A stretch of DNA of 64,000 bases from an uncultured Myxococcaceae bacterium (GCA_945952225.1 CAMFHP010000011.1:1-64000); one strand, 5' to 3'. Numbered from the stretch's first letter, positions 17,423 through 27,412 are shown. Numbers and translations: made by a program. Notes: generated by a model not told the origin, from the letters alone.

Positions 17423-18223
17423 ATGACGGCCACGGCACGACGGATGGACGCCATCCACTACCCGGAGACGGATCACATGGGAGAAGACGCGCTTCAGCGC
17501 TTCATCGCGGAGCTCTTACGCCCGCTGGTTGCGAAGTGGCTTGCCACGAGCGGACGCCGCACCTTCGTGGGCGCCGATCAGTTTTTGTACTTCGTGGAAG
17601 GTGATCCGAAGCAGCGCGTGGCGCCCGACGTGTACGTGATGCCCGGCGTCGACCCCGGCCTCGCGCCCCCCTGCTGGAAGCTCTGGGAGCTCGACGCGCC
17701 GCCCTCCTTCGCGCTCGAAATCGTCTCGCAGAACCATCGCAAGGACTACGAGAAGCTCCCGCCGGTGTACGGCCGCATCGGCGTGCGCGAGCTTGTGATC
17801 TTCGACCCGAGGGCCACGGCGCGCAGTCGTGTGCGGGTGCGTTGGCAGGTGTGGCGCCGCGACGGTGCGAAGGGCTGGAAGCTCGCGTTGCGCTCCATGG
17901 CCGACCGCATCGAGAGCCGCGAGCTCGGATGCGGGTTGCGCGCGGTGGGGAGCGGGTCGTCGTTGCGCCTGCGCCTCGCGGTGGATCCCGCGGGCGATGT
18001 GCTGCTGCCGACCGAGGCCGAGATCGCCGACGCCGAGCGCACCGCTCGGGCCCTCGCAGAGGCAAAGCTCGCCATCTCGGACGCCCAGGTCGGCGCCGAG
18101 CGCGCCGCGCGCCAACGCGCCGAGGAGGTCGCCCGTATCGAAGCCGAGCGGGCGAGGGAGGCCGAGCGCGAGAACATGCGGCTGCGGGAGACCCTCGCGA
18201 AGCTCCAGCGCGGCGGACGGTGA
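17423..18223 (+). CDS. Uma2-family (DUF820, PD-(D/E)XK-like) protein with C-terminal coiled coil
   Basis: 266 residues from ATG 17423. The Uma2 core (about 10-160) has VAPDVYVMPG, PSFALEIVSQNHRKDYEKLPPVYGRIGVRELVIFDP, matching the D...E-x-S/V acidic core of this nuclease-fold family; the Asp of PDV and Glu of LEIVS are the expected metal ligands. The last 70 residues form an Ala/Glu/Arg-rich coiled coil (EAKLAISDAQ through RLRETLAKL). Uma2 proteins are abundant paralogues in cyanobacteria and myxobacteria; their physiological role is unclear and nuclease activity is inferred from fold only. Confidence 0.8.
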   Translation: MTATARRMDAIHYPETDHMGEDALQRFIAELLRPLVAKWLATSGRRTFVGADQFLYFVEGDPKQRVAPDVYVMPGVDPGLAPPCWKLWELDAPPSFALEIVSQNHRKDYEKLPPVYGRIGVRELVIFDPRATARSRVRVRWQVWRRDGAKGWKLALRSMADRIESRELGCGLRAVGSGSSLRLRLAVDPAGDVLLPTEAEIADAERTARALAEAKLAISDAQVGAERAARQRAEEVARIEAERAREAERENMRLRETLAKLQRGGR

Positions 18224-18314
18224 CCGGAGGCCGGTCGCGGGCGCGTGCCGTCTTCGCAGGGGGCCTGAGGGCGGCGCTACCGGTCGCGCGTGGCCGCGTG
18301 CGAGACTCGCGGTC

Positions 18315-19715
18315 ATGCGTACGGCGAAGATCCTGGCGACGGTGGGGCCCGCGAGCCGCGAGCCCTCGATGCTCGATGCGCTCCTCGCGGCAGGGGTGAA
18401 CGGCTTCCGTGTGAACTTCTCCCACGGGCTCGCGAGCGAGCACCGCGAGACCGTCGCGAACATCCGCGCGGCGGCGGAGCGCGCGGGTCGACACGTGGCC
18501 ATTCTCGGCGACCTCTCGGGGCCGAAGATCCGCTGCGGAACCTTCGCCAGCGGGCCCGTGAACCTCGCCGAGGGGCAGCGCTTCACGCTCACCATGCGGG
18601 CCGTGCCGGGCGACGCGAGCATCGTGTCGTGCACCTATCCCCTCGCGCGCGATCTCAAGCCCGGTGACACCGTGCTCCTCGACGACGGGCTGCTGCGCTT
18701 TCGGGTGCACGAGATCGTCGACGACGATGTGGTGTGCGTGGTCGAGGTGGGCGGCACGCTCTCCGATCGCAAGGGCATCAACGTGCCCGGCGCCACGCTC
18801 TCGACCCCCGCGCTCACCCCCAAGGATCACCAGGACGCGAAGCTCGCCCAGGAGCTCGGCGTCGACTACCTCGCGCTCTCGTTCGTGCGCCGTCCGTCGG
18901 ACCTCGACGAGGCCCGCGCCCTCATCGGCGAGGGGGTTCCGCTCATCGCGAAGATCGAGAAGCCCGAGGCCGTCGCGAACCTCGAAGCCATCCTCGACCG
19001 CTGCGAGGGGCTCATGGTCGCCCGCGGCGACCTCGGCGTGGAGCTCGGTCCCGAGAAGGTCCCGCTCGTGCAGAAGGAGGCCATCCGCCTCGCGAACGCG
19101 CGCAACAAGCTGGTGATCACGGCGACGCAGATGCTCGACTCGATGATCCGCTCGCCGCGCCCCACGCGCGCCGAGGCCGCCGATGTGGCCAACGCGGTGC
19201 TCGACGCGTCCGATGTGCTGATGCTCTCGGGCGAGACGGCCTCGGGGCGCTACCCCGTCGAGTCCGTGGCCATGATGGACACCATCATCCGCGAGATCGA
19301 AGCCTCGGCCCTCTACCGCACGCGCAACGCCACCACGACCTTCGAGTACGAGTGGGACTTCGCCAGCGCGTGCGCGGCCTCCGCGGCCATCACCTCGCGC
19401 CACGCGAAGCTCGCGGGCATCGTGGTGTTCTCGTACTCGGGACACACCGCGGACCTCGTCGCCGAGTTCCGTCCCGCGGCGCCCATCGTGGCGGTGACGC
19501 CCTCGGCGCGCGTGGCCCAGCGGCTCGCGCTCCAGTGGGGTGTGGTTCCCGCCGTGCGCGAGATGCCCGCGACGCCCAACGACGCGCTGCGCATCGCCGA
19601 AGAGGTCGCCCGCGCGCGGCTCGATGCACGCGACGGCGACACCGTGGCCATCGTGGTGGGCTCGCAGAAGCACTCGGGCACCAAGAGCTTCGTGCTCGAC
19701 ACCCTGGGCCGATGA
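18315..19715 (+). CDS. pyk: Pyruvate kinase
   Basis: 466 residues, standard length. It starts MRTAKILATVGPAS. Motifs follow the family: FRVNFSHG, LGDLSGPKIR, DDGLLRF for the B domain, IAKIEKPEAV with the catalytic lysine, MVARGDLGVELG, and ATQMLDSMI...PTRAEAADVANAVLDASDVLMLSGETASG. The C-terminal allosteric domain is complete (VVFSYSGHTADLV, HSGTKS). It converts phosphoenolpyruvate and ADP to pyruvate and ATP in glycolysis. Its stop overlaps the next gene by ATGA. Confidence 0.95.
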   Translation: MRTAKILATVGPASREPSMLDALLAAGVNGFRVNFSHGLASEHRETVANIRAAAERAGRHVAILGDLSGPKIRCGTFASGPVNLAEGQRFTLTMRAVPGDASIVSCTYPLARDLKPGDTVLLDDGLLRFRVHEIVDDDVVCVVEVGGTLSDRKGINVPGATLSTPALTPKDHQDAKLAQELGVDYLALSFVRRPSDLDEARALIGEGVPLIAKIEKPEAVANLEAILDRCEGLMVARGDLGVELGPEKVPLVQKEAIRLANARNKLVITATQMLDSMIRSPRPTRAEAADVANAVLDASDVLMLSGETASGRYPVESVAMMDTIIREIEASALYRTRNATTTFEYEWDFASACAASAAITSRHAKLAGIVVFSYSGHTADLVAEFRPAAPIVAVTPSARVAQRLALQWGVVPAVREMPATPNDALRIAEEVARARLDARDGDTVAIVVGSQKHSGTKSFVLDTLGR

Positions 19716-20941
19716 CCGCCGCCGCGCGCTGCCCCCGCTGCGCGGTCGCGTTCGAGCCCTTCGCCCTCGACGGCGCCACGACCCTCGACCTCTGTCCCCG
19801 ATGCAACGGCGCGTGGTTCGACCGTGGTGAGCTCGCGCAGGTGCTCGGCACGCACCGCGACTACGCCGACGTCGACGACGAGCTCCCGCCCGCAGAGGCC
19901 GACGCGCCGCTGTGCCCGCGGTGTCCCGGCGTGTGCCTCGTGGCGCGTCCGTTCACGCGCGCGCCGGGGGCGCCGTGGTTGCTCCATTGCCCCAACTGCG
20001 AGGGCAATTTCGCGAAGCTCACGGGCCTGCCGGTGATGCGCGCCCTCGCGGCCTCGCAGCCCCGCATGCGACCGCGCACGCCCGCCGTCACCCACGCCGA
20101 CGCGCCCCCGGTGGAGCCTCCGCCCGCCGTCGAGGCGCCCGTGGAGATGCGCCGCTACGTCGACCCCGACGCGCAGGGCTACGCGCCGATGACCTTCCGC
20201 GAGGCCGTGCTCGCGGTGCCCGTGACCTTCGCCGTCGTGGGCTTCGTCAACGGCTCGGGCTTCGGGCGGATCTTGATGCACGGCGCGCGGGTGTCGCTCC
20301 ACGAGTTCGGCCACGCGTCGGTGGCGTGGGCGTGTGGAAACCTGTCGATCCCGCTGCCCATCGGCGTGACGTACACCACGCCCGGACGGAGCCTCACGAT
20401 GGTGGCCCTCGTGCTCGCGGGGAGCCTCGGCGGCGTGTGGCTCGGGGTGAAGCATCGCGCGCCCGCGCTGGCCGTCGCGACGGGCGCCTACGGCCTCGCC
20501 GCGATGGTGCTCACGTGGGCGGTGAACGAGCGCACGCAACGGATGCTCCAGATCGCGGGCGGATGCGGCGGCGAGATGGTGTGGGGCGCGTCGCTCGTGG
20601 TGCTGGCGCACTTCGCGATGCCCGAGAGGCTCGCGTGGTCACGCTTCCGTTGGATCGCGCTGGCCATCGGGGCGTGCTCGTTCGTGAGCGCGGCGATCTT
20701 CTGGCGCGAGGCGGCGGCCGACTGGGAGCTCATCCCCTGGGACGCTGCACTGGCCGACACGGGAGACATGACCCACCTGCGCGACGACTACGGCTGGAAC
20801 GAGCTGCGGATCACGCAGCGGTACACGCGGCTCTCGTACGTGTGCCTCGCGGCGGTGCTCCTCGCGCAGCTCGCGACGGTGTGGCGGGCGTGGCGCGCGG
20901 GCGGGCGTTGGCGCGCGACGACGGCTCCACCGCGCGCGTGA
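19712..20941 (+). CDS. Zinc-ribbon plus M50-like (HEFGH) polytopic membrane protein
   Basis: 409 residues. The N-terminus has two zinc ribbons: CPRC...LDLCPRCNGAWFDRGEL (zf-TFIIB type) and CPRCPGVC...LHCPNCEGNF. A Pro-rich linker (about 110-150) leads to a hydrophobic half with six or so membrane segments. The first contains HEFGH, the HExxH zinc-protease signature in the position expected for site-2-protease-like M50 enzymes; I do not see a clear LDG-type third-ligand motif. It overlaps pyruvate kinase by 4 nt. Could be an intramembrane protease, or an inactive relative. Confidence 0.7.
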   Translation: MTAAARCPRCAVAFEPFALDGATTLDLCPRCNGAWFDRGELAQVLGTHRDYADVDDELPPAEADAPLCPRCPGVCLVARPFTRAPGAPWLLHCPNCEGNFAKLTGLPVMRALAASQPRMRPRTPAVTHADAPPVEPPPAVEAPVEMRRYVDPDAQGYAPMTFREAVLAVPVTFAVVGFVNGSGFGRILMHGARVSLHEFGHASVAWACGNLSIPLPIGVTYTTPGRSLTMVALVLAGSLGGVWLGVKHRAPALAVATGAYGLAAMVLTWAVNERTQRMLQIAGGCGGEMVWGASLVVLAHFAMPERLAWSRFRWIALAIGACSFVSAAIFWREAAADWELIPWDAALADTGDMTHLRDDYGWNELRITQRYTRLSYVCLAAVLLAQLATVWRAWRAGGRWRATTAPPRA

Positions 20942-20981
20942 CGCGGAACCCCCGACGGGCACACAATCGCCGCCCCCGACG

Positions 20982-21902
20982 ATGCGCCGACGATCTCTGC
21001 TCACGCTCGTTCCGCTTGCGCTCACGGTGACGACCGCGTGCGGACGGGTGCCCACGAGGCCCGGCGAGATGCTCGTCGCGCCCGACCCGATGCGCGCGGG
21101 CGTGGCGGGCACCGACGGTCCCCGCGGCGCGGCGCGCGTGAGCTTCGCGGCGCAGGTGCGGGTGACCGAGGCGCTGCCTGTCGACGTGGTGTTTCCTGCG
21201 CGCGGCGACGGCACGCTCGACGTCGGGGGCGCGCCGTATCCCGCGGTGGTGTTTCTGCAAGACGAGGGCGTCACCCGCGCGCGGTACTTCTGGCTCGCGC
21301 AGCACCTCGCGACGCGGGGCTACGTGGTGGTGCTGCCCGACCATCCGTTCAACCTCCCGACGCTCGACACCGACCGTGCCATCGAGGCGCTGCGGGCCCT
21401 GCGCGAGGCCGTGCCCGACGACGGAACGCTCCACGACGCCGTCGACACCAGCGCGCCCGCGGTGGTGATGGGACACGGTCTCGGCGGCACGGTGGCCGTG
21501 CGTCAGTGGGTGGCCTTCCCCGAGTTTCGTGGGGTGTCGGTGCTGGCGTCGTTCCCCGCGGTGGGCGACGACGTGACCGCGCGCGCAGGATCGCCCGCGA
21601 TGCTCATGGCGGGCGCGGCCGATGTGCTCACGCCGCTCACGCGCATGCAGCAGGCCTTTCTCACGCTGCGCGCGCCGCGCCTCTACGCGCAGGTCGAGGC
21701 GCTCAACCACTACGCGTGGACCGACGACGTGCCCAACAGCCAGCTCGTGAGCGACGGACCGCGTCCGCGCGACCTCGCCGCCACGCGCCGCGCCGCGCTC
21801 ACCGTGGTGGACCTCTGGCTCGACGAGACGCTGCGCGCCGACGCCGACGCCACGGCGGCCCTCTCGCGCGGCGGATTCACCGACGTGACGGTGCTGCGAT
21901 GA
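20982..21902 (+). CDS. Lipoprotein alpha/beta-hydrolase lacking the nucleophile serine
   Basis: 306 residues with a signal peptide ending at lipobox TTAC (about residue 20). The hydrolase fold is recognisable (VVFLQDEG, ARYFWLAQHLATRGYVVVLPDHPFN, then VVMGHGLGGTVAV, and a late EALNHYAW with the candidate catalytic His). It resembles the chlorophyllase/PAF-acetylhydrolase branch. The nucleophile elbow reads G-H-G-x-G-G, not G-H-S-x-G-G, so the serine is replaced by glycine. The protein is probably non-hydrolytic or uses another mechanism. Overlaps the next gene by ATGA. Confidence 0.75.
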   Translation: MRRRSLLTLVPLALTVTTACGRVPTRPGEMLVAPDPMRAGVAGTDGPRGAARVSFAAQVRVTEALPVDVVFPARGDGTLDVGGAPYPAVVFLQDEGVTRARYFWLAQHLATRGYVVVLPDHPFNLPTLDTDRAIEALRALREAVPDDGTLHDAVDTSAPAVVMGHGLGGTVAVRQWVAFPEFRGVSVLASFPAVGDDVTARAGSPAMLMAGAADVLTPLTRMQQAFLTLRAPRLYAQVEALNHYAWTDDVPNSQLVSDGPRPRDLAATRRAALTVVDLWLDETLRADADATAALSRGGFTDVTVLR

Positions 21903-22480
21903 GCCTCCGCGGTGCGCTGTCGGTGCTCGCGCTCGGGGTGTGTGCTGCGCTCGTTCCGCGGGCCTCGCACGCCGACCCCATCGCGCTGCGCGGACCGACC
22001 TGGGGACGGGTCGCGTCGTTCTCCGCGGGCACGCCGGAACTCTCCGCGGGCGCGTGGTTCACCGAGCGCTTCGGGCTCGCCGTCGAGTGGAGACTTCCGG
22101 TGGCGGCCACGGGCGTGAGCGCCGCGACGCGCTGGCGTCTCGTGGGCGACGTGCGCGGCTGGGGCGTGGACCTCACCCTCGCGGGCGGCCTCGTGGTGCC
22201 CCTGCTCGACCCCGCGGTGGCCGTGAGCGTCACGCCCTCCGTCGCAGGACGCTGGCGCGGGCAGTACCTCCAGGTGGCCGCGGTGCTCGTCGCGCCCGCG
22301 GTGGTGCGCATCGCGCCCGACACCCTCGTGCGATTGCCCCTGCTCGCCGAGGCGTGGATCGCCACGCACATCTCGTCGTTGAGCGTGGGCGTGCAGGGCT
22401 CGGTGGGCAGCGTGTTCGTGCCGGGCCTCTCGTGGGCGAACGCCATCCAGGTCTCGGCCTGGGTGGGGTGGGATCTCTGA
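21899..22480 (+). CDS. Putative outer-membrane beta-barrel protein
   Basis: 193 residues with a cleavable signal ([15 protein letters not shown] then DPIALRG). The mature part alternates polar and hydrophobic residues in repeated strands ([57 protein letters not shown]) and ends in a tryptophan-containing strand VSAWVGWDL. This fits a small barrel of 8 strands or so. I do not recognise a family. It is coupled to the preceding hydrolase-like lipoprotein through ATGA, so the two may work together at the outer membrane. Confidence 0.6.
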   Translation: MSLRGALSVLALGVCAALVPRASHADPIALRGPTWGRVASFSAGTPELSAGAWFTERFGLAVEWRLPVAATGVSAATRWRLVGDVRGWGVDLTLAGGLVVPLLDPAVAVSVTPSVAGRWRGQYLQVAAVLVAPAVVRIAPDTLVRLPLLAEAWIATHISSLSVGVQGSVGSVFVPGLSWANAIQVSAWVGWDL

Positions 22481-22592
22481 TCTCGCCATCACCGCGCAAC
22501 GGATCGTTGCGCCCGACAGGGTTCTCGACGCGCGGCGCGATGGTGTACGTACGGTGTCGCCCATCACCGCAAACCCTCTGCGAGAACGCCCG

Positions 22593-23186
22593 ATGCCCAT
22601 CGCCCACGACGACGACCTGAAGCTGCTCTTCACCGAGGCGCGCACGCACAACGGCTGGCTCGACAAGCCCGTCGACGACGCCACGCTGCACCGTCTCTAC
22701 GAGCTCGCGCGCATGCCTCCGACGGCGGCCAATTCGAACCCCCTGCGGATCGTGTTCGTGAAGAGCCCCGCCGCGAAGGAGAAGCTCCTCACTGCGGTGG
22801 CGCCCGGCAACATCGACAAGACGCGCGCGGCGCCGGTGACGGCCATCGTCGCGTACGACCGTGAGTTCCACGAGCAGATGCCGAAGCTCTTTCCCGCGCG
22901 GCCCGAGATGGCGAAGAACCTCGCGGGCATGCCCGAAGCGGCGCGCGACCGCTGGGTGACGCTCAACGGCTCCCTCGGCGGCGGCTACGTGATCCTCGCG
23001 GCGCGCGCGCTGGGCCTCGACTGCGGCCCCATGGGCGGCTTCGACAACGCGATGGTCGACGACCTCTTCTTCGCGGGCACCGGGTGGCGCTCGAACTTTC
23101 TGCTCAACCTCGGGTACGGCGACCCCGCGAAGCTCTACCCGCGGAACCCCCGTCTGAGCTTCGAAGACGCCTGCCGCATCGAGTAG
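22593..23186 (+). CDS. RutE-like nitroreductase family (malonic semialdehyde reductase type)
   Basis: 197 residues, the size of Rut[19 protein letters not shown] is the FMN-binding start of the family. [29 protein letters not shown] and [11 protein letters not shown] complete the flavin pocket. These enzymes reduce malonic semialdehyde to 3-hydroxypropionate with NAD(P)H, in pyrimidine catabolism in E. coli. No other rut genes are beside it, so it more likely acts in general semialdehyde or quinone reduction. Start chosen at ATG 22593 by match to family length. Confidence 0.85.
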   Translation: MPIAHDDDLKLLFTEARTHNGWLDKPVDDATLHRLYELARMPPTAANSNPLRIVFVKSPAAKEKLLTAVAPGNIDKTRAAPVTAIVAYDREFHEQMPKLFPARPEMAKNLAGMPEAARDRWVTLNGSLGGGYVILAARALGLDCGPMGGFDNAMVDDLFFAGTGWRSNFLLNLGYGDPAKLYPRNPRLSFEDACRIE

Positions 23187-23307
23187 GGGAGCGCGCGTCG
23201 GAGGCGCCGTGTCGGGCCGAGCAATTGCGCTGCGCGCGAGGCCGACGATACGATCCGCGCGGTTTCAGCCACCGCCCCTTCAACGGCCTCCGACGGAACC
23301 CCTGAAC

Positions 23308-24774
23308 ATGCACGCGAACCGCATCCTTTTTGCTGCGCTCTGCCTCGCCACCTGCGCGATCGGCTGCGGCGGCACCGTGGTCTCCAGCGAGACCGACGCC
23401 GCCGTCGCCGACGCCGCGACCGACACCGCGCCGACCCCCGACGTGGCGCGTCCCGACGTGCCCGTGACGCCCGACGCGGCCATCGATGCGATCTCCGACG
23501 TGGCCGTCGATGCGCGTGTGCCCCGCTGCGGCGACCGCTTCCTCGACCCCGGCGAGAGCTGCGACGACGGGAACAACACCTCGGGCGACGGATGCTCGGC
23601 GATGTGCCGCTTCGAGGCCCGCTGCGGCGACGGGATGGTGAACCCCGGCGAGGTCTGCGACGACGGCAACAACGCGTCGGGCGACGGCTGCCGCTCGGAC
23701 TGCCTCTCGAACGAGCGCTGCGGCAACAACATCGTCGACACGGCCGTGGGCGAGGTGTGCGACGGCACGCCGGGATGCGCGATGGACTGCCGCTCCGTGG
23801 CCTCGTGCGGCAACGGGCGCATGGACACGGGCGAGCAGTGCGACGACGGCAACACCACGCGCTGGGACGGCTGCGGCCCCGACTGCCGCACCGAGCAGGC
23901 CGTGGGCGTGAGCTCGCTGCAGATCGCGGAAGACGACGGGATGACGGGCTGTGACTTCTCCGGCGACCGCGTGCCCGACAACGCTTTCGGCCACGCGCTC
24001 GGGCCCGCCGTGGGGCTGCTCAACTCGTTCGTGACCTCGGGGCTCACGAACGGTCAGGTGCTGCTCCAGCTCGGGTTCCTGAACCTCACCGATCCGCGCG
24101 GGCAGAACGTGCCCGACACGCGCGTGGGATGGCTCGTGGGCGCCGACGCCGATGGGATGCCGGGCAACAACGGCGACCCGGGCAATCCGCAGTACGTCTC
24201 GCGGCAGTCGATCAACATGATGACCATGCTGCCCGCGGCGACCTTCCAGAGCCGCATCGCGATGGGCGCGCTCTCGGGCGGACCGGAAGACGTGCGGCTC
24301 AACCTCCCGGCGGGCCCCGCGGGGATGCTCGACTTCCGCGTGCAGCGCGGGCGCCTCTCGGGAACGATCACCGCCGACACCACGCGCATCACGGGCATGC
24401 GCGGCGGCGTGCTCTGCGGCGCGGTGCCGGCGCGTGACCTCGCGGCGCTCCCGAACCCCGCGAACTTCATCGGCGGCGGTGGCGGTGGTGGCGGCAACAG
24501 CGGGACCTTCCTCGAACTGCTCGTGGGCGGTCAGCGCGTGGTGCTGTTCCAGATCGGTCCGCAGCAGCCCGACATCGACCTCGACGGCGACGGGCTGGAG
24601 CGCATCGAGACCGCGCCGGGCACCAACGGTCAGCAGCAGATCACGGCCTGCATCGACGGCAACGGCACGCGGATCACGGGCCGCAACTGCGCGAGCGACC
24701 CGCGCATCGCCGACGGGTTCACCGCGGCGTTCCAGCTCTCGGGGCAGTACATCACCCTCCGCGGCGTGCGCTGA
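23308..24774 (+). CDS. Lipoprotein with DUF4215 'Myxococcus Cys-rich' repeats
   Basis: 488 residues. The signal has lipobox CAIGCGG, followed by a 50-residue Asp/Ala/Val/Pro linker. Four repeats of the CGDGxxxPGExCDDGNNxxGDGCxxxC type then lie at about residues 73-195 (the third is shortened and lacks the DDGNN core). The C-terminal 290 residues are a separate domain with a glycine run near 390 and short Cys spacing, which I do not recognise. DUF4215 repeats are characteristic of secreted proteins in Myxococcota. Two hairpin-forming bases stretches follow the stop (24780-24791, agccccggggct), possibly a terminator stem without a T tract. Confidence 0.8.
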   Translation: MHANRILFAALCLATCAIGCGGTVVSSETDAAVADAATDTAPTPDVARPDVPVTPDAAIDAISDVAVDARVPRCGDRFLDPGESCDDGNNTSGDGCSAMCRFEARCGDGMVNPGEVCDDGNNASGDGCRSDCLSNERCGNNIVDTAVGEVCDGTPGCAMDCRSVASCGNGRMDTGEQCDDGNTTRWDGCGPDCRTEQAVGVSSLQIAEDDGMTGCDFSGDRVPDNAFGHALGPAVGLLNSFVTSGLTNGQVLLQLGFLNLTDPRGQNVPDTRVGWLVGADADGMPGNNGDPGNPQYVSRQSINMMTMLPAATFQSRIAMGALSGGPEDVRLNLPAGPAGMLDFRVQRGRLSGTITADTTRITGMRGGVLCGAVPARDLAALPNPANFIGGGGGGGGNSGTFLELLVGGQRVVLFQIGPQQPDIDLDGDGLERIETAPGTNGQQQITACIDGNGTRITGRNCASDPRIADGFTAAFQLSGQYITLRGVR

Positions 24775-24874
24775 TTGACAGCCCCGGGGCTCTGCGAGAA
24801 GCATCCCGCTCCGCGCGTGTGGCGAACCTTTCTGCGAAGGAGCCCGCGCGCGGAGAGGACCGTTCCCGAGAGCC

Positions 24875-25381
24875 ATGCGCCGCTTCACGATCACCCACGA
24901 GTTCAACGTCTCGGTCGAGACCTACTGGAAGCTCAACTTCGACCGCGAGATGAACGAGGCGATGTTCCGCCAGGGCCTCGGGTTCCCCGACTACACGGTG
25001 CAGGAGTTCCGCGAGACCGACACGGAGATCTTCCGTCGCACGCTCGCGACGCCGAAGATGGATCTCCCCGCCGTGGTGCAGAAGGCCCTCGGATCGAGCT
25101 TCCGCTACACCGAAGAGACGCGCTTCAACAAGACCACGAAGGCCTGCACCTTCAAGGGCATCCCGAGCACGATGGCCGACAAGCTCACGACCGATGCCTC
25201 GATGCGCATCGAGTCGCTCGGGCCCAACAAGGTGCGCCGCGTGATCGACTTCTCCGTCGACGCCAAGATCTTCGCCGTGGGCGGCGTGTTCGAAGAGACC
25301 GCCGAGGCCAACATGCGCAAGAGCTACGACGTGAGCGCCCGCTTCATGCAGAAGTGGATCGCCGACAAGGGCCTCACCTGA
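24875..25381 (+). CDS. DUF2505-like (SRPBCC fold) protein
   Basis: 168 residues starting MRRFTITHEFNVSVETYWKLNFD. The pattern (short beta strand, helix with WKLNFDREMNEAMF, then repeated strands and a long C-terminal helix ANMRKSYDVSARFMQKWI) fits the START/SRPBCC lipid- or ligand-binding fold, closest to DUF2505. Cytoplasmic; ligand unknown. No catalytic residues can be assigned. The next gene starts 4 nt after the stop, so the two may be co-transcribed. Confidence 0.7.
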   Translation: MRRFTITHEFNVSVETYWKLNFDREMNEAMFRQGLGFPDYTVQEFRETDTEIFRRTLATPKMDLPAVVQKALGSSFRYTEETRFNKTTKACTFKGIPSTMADKLTTDASMRIESLGPNKVRRVIDFSVDAKIFAVGGVFEETAEANMRKSYDVSARFMQKWIADKGLT

Positions 25382-25385
25382 TCCC

Positions 25386-26630
25386 TTGACCGCTCCCTCT
25401 CCCAGCGCGGTCTTCGCGCACCGCGATTTCGTCCGCTTCCAGCTCGCGCGCTTCCTCTCGACGCTCGGCACGCAGATCGTGTCCGTGGCCGTGGGGTGGC
25501 AGGTCTACGAGTTTCGCCACAGCACCCTCGACCTCGGCTACGTGGGCCTCGCGCAGTTCGCCCCCGCGGTGGCGCTGCCCCTCGTGACCGGCGCCGTGGC
25601 CGACCGCTTCGACCGCCGTCGCATCGCCGCCGTGTGCCACACGCTCATCGCGGTCTGCTACGCGGCGCTCTACGCCCTCTCGCGTGCGGGCAACACCTCA
25701 CCGCTGCCCGTGTACGCGGTGCTCGTGGTGTTCGGCACGGCGCGCGCGTTTCTCGGTCCCGCGAACCAGGCGCTGCTCCCGACGCTCGTGCCCGCGTCGC
25801 TCTTCGGCACCGCGATGGCCATGGGATCGACCATCTGGCAGGTCGCGGCGGTGTCGGGACCCGCCCTCGGCGGCGTGCTCTGGGCGCCGCTGCGGGCGAA
25901 CGTGTACCTCCTCGCGATGGTGTTCGCCGCGGTCTCGGTGGTGAGCATCGCGACGGTGTCTCCGCCCGCGGAGCGCCCGCCCGCGCGCCGCGTCTCGGTC
26001 GACGATCTGCTCGTCGGCGTTCGCTACATCTGGACCAACCGCCTCGTGCTCGGCGCCGTGACCCTCGACCTCTTCGCGGTGCTCTTCGGCGGCGCGGTGG
26101 CGCTGCTGCCGGTGTTCGCGCGCGACATCCTCCACACGAGCGCGTGGGGCGCGGGGCTCCTGCGCAGCGCGCCCGCGATGGGCGCCGCGGCGATGGCCTT
26201 CTGGCTCGCGTATCACCCCCTCGACCGTCACGCGGGGCGATGGCTCTTCGCGTGTGTGGCGGCCTTCGGCGCGGCCACGGTGGTGTTCGGCCTCTCGCGG
26301 CACTTCGCGCTCTCGCTCCTCGCGCTCATGGTCACGGGCGCCGTCGACATGGTGAGCGTGGTGGTGCGCCAACACGCCGTGCAGCTCGCGACGCCCGACG
26401 CGATGCGCGGACGGGTGAGCGCCGTGAACCTGGTGTTCATCAGCACTTCGAATGAGCTCGGAGAGTTCGAATCGGGCGTGACCGCGCGGTGGTTCGGTCC
26501 GCGCCTCGCGGTGGTGGGCGGCGGGCTCGCGACGATGGCCGTGGTGGCGCTGTGGTCGAGGCTGTTCCCGTCGCTCTACGCGCTCGACCGGCTCGATGCG
26601 CTGCGCGAGGAGCGCGAGAAGAAGCCTTGA
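25386..26630 (+). CDS. MFS exporter, EntS-like
   Basis: 414 residues with about 12 membrane helices. It starts (TTG at 25386) directly with the MFS_3/EntS-type opening FVRFQLARFLSTLGTQIVSVAVGWQVYE. The signature loop GAVADRFDRRRI lies between helices 2 and 3, and RGRVSAVN and NELGEFESG are typical of enterobactin-exporter-like proteins. It exports a small molecule by proton antiport; substrate unknown. The stop overlaps the TTG start of the ABC ATPase by TTGA, which suggests co-expression, though the ABC protein resembles importers. Confidence 0.85.
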   Translation: MTAPSPSAVFAHRDFVRFQLARFLSTLGTQIVSVAVGWQVYEFRHSTLDLGYVGLAQFAPAVALPLVTGAVADRFDRRRIAAVCHTLIAVCYAALYALSRAGNTSPLPVYAVLVVFGTARAFLGPANQALLPTLVPASLFGTAMAMGSTIWQVAAVSGPALGGVLWAPLRANVYLLAMVFAAVSVVSIATVSPPAERPPARRVSVDDLLVGVRYIWTNRLVLGAVTLDLFAVLFGGAVALLPVFARDILHTSAWGAGLLRSAPAMGAAAMAFWLAYHPLDRHAGRWLFACVAAFGAATVVFGLSRHFALSLLALMVTGAVDMVSVVVRQHAVQLATPDAMRGRVSAVNLVFISTSNELGEFESGVTARWFGPRLAVVGGGLATMAVVALWSRLFPSLYALDRLDALREEREKKP

Positions 26631-27412
26631 GCGCGCTCGCCGCCGAGGGGGTGACGTTCCGGTACGGCGCGGGCGACGAGGCCGTGCTGCGGGGCGTGAC
26701 GCTCTCGGTGGCGCGCGGCGAGGTGCTCGGTGTGCTCGGTCCCAACGGGGCGGGCAAGAGCACGCTGCTGCGTGTGCTCGCGGGGCTGGTGCGTCCCGAG
26801 GCGGGCGCGGTGACCGTGCAGGGCGATGCGCTCACGGAGCTCCCTCGCATGGAGCTCGCGCGTCGCATGGCGCTCGTTCCGCAGCGCGAGACCGTGCCCT
26901 CGGGGCTCACGGTGGAGCAGGTCGTGTCGCTGGGGCGCGCGCCCTACACGGGATGGTTCGGCGGGCTCACCGCGCGCGACCGTGACGCCGTGCGCGAGGC
27001 GCTCGAACGGTGCGACGTGGGCGCGCTCCGGGGGCGTCCCTTCGAGCTGTTGTCGGGTGGCGAGCAGAAGCGTTGTCTGGTGGCCCGCGCGCTCGCGCAG
27101 CAGACGGGGGTGCTGCTGCTCGACGAGCCCGTGGCGTCTCTCGACCTCGGGCACCAGATCGCGGTGTGCGACCTCTTCGCGGCGCGGGCGCGCGAGGGGG
27201 CCGCGGTGGTGGTGGTGCTCCACGATCCGAACCTCGCGGCGCGCTACTGCGACCGGGTGATGATGCTCCAGCGCGGACGCGACGCGCGCATCGCCACCGT
27301 GGCCGAGGCCCTCACGCGCGAGACGCTGCGCGAGGTGTTCTCCGTCGAGACCCACGTGGGCGTGTGCGACGACGACGGACGGCCGTTTTTTGTCGCCCTC
27401 CGCGGGCGCTGA
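26627..27412 (+). CDS. ABC transporter ATPase, FecE/BtuD-like, without visible partners
   Basis: 261 residues from TTG 26627, overlapping the MFS gene by 4 nt. Walker A GPNGAGKST, Q-loop LVPQRETVP, signature LSGGEQKR, Walker B VLLLDEP, and H-loop VVLHD are all intact. The signature order and length match iron-siderophore/B12 importer ATPases. No permease or binding protein lies nearby, so it is an orphan here. The sequence reads as an active ATPase. An iron-linked pairing with the EntS-like exporter is plausible but not shown. Confidence 0.85.
   Translation: MSALAAEGVTFRYGAGDEAVLRGVTLSVARGEVLGVLGPNGAGKSTLLRVLAGLVRPEAGAVTVQGDALTELPRMELARRMALVPQRETVPSGLTVEQVVSLGRAPYTGWFGGLTARDRDAVREALERCDVGALRGRPFELLSGGEQKRCLVARALAQQTGVLLLDEPVASLDLGHQIAVCDLFAARAREGAAVVVVLHDPNLAARYCDRVMMLQRGRDARIATVAEALTRETLREVFSVETHVGVCDDDGRPFFVALRGR

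Noticed and set aside
24780-24791. Rho-independent terminator agccccggggct
   Set aside because: A perfect stem but no T tract and very short loop, so kept only as a remark.
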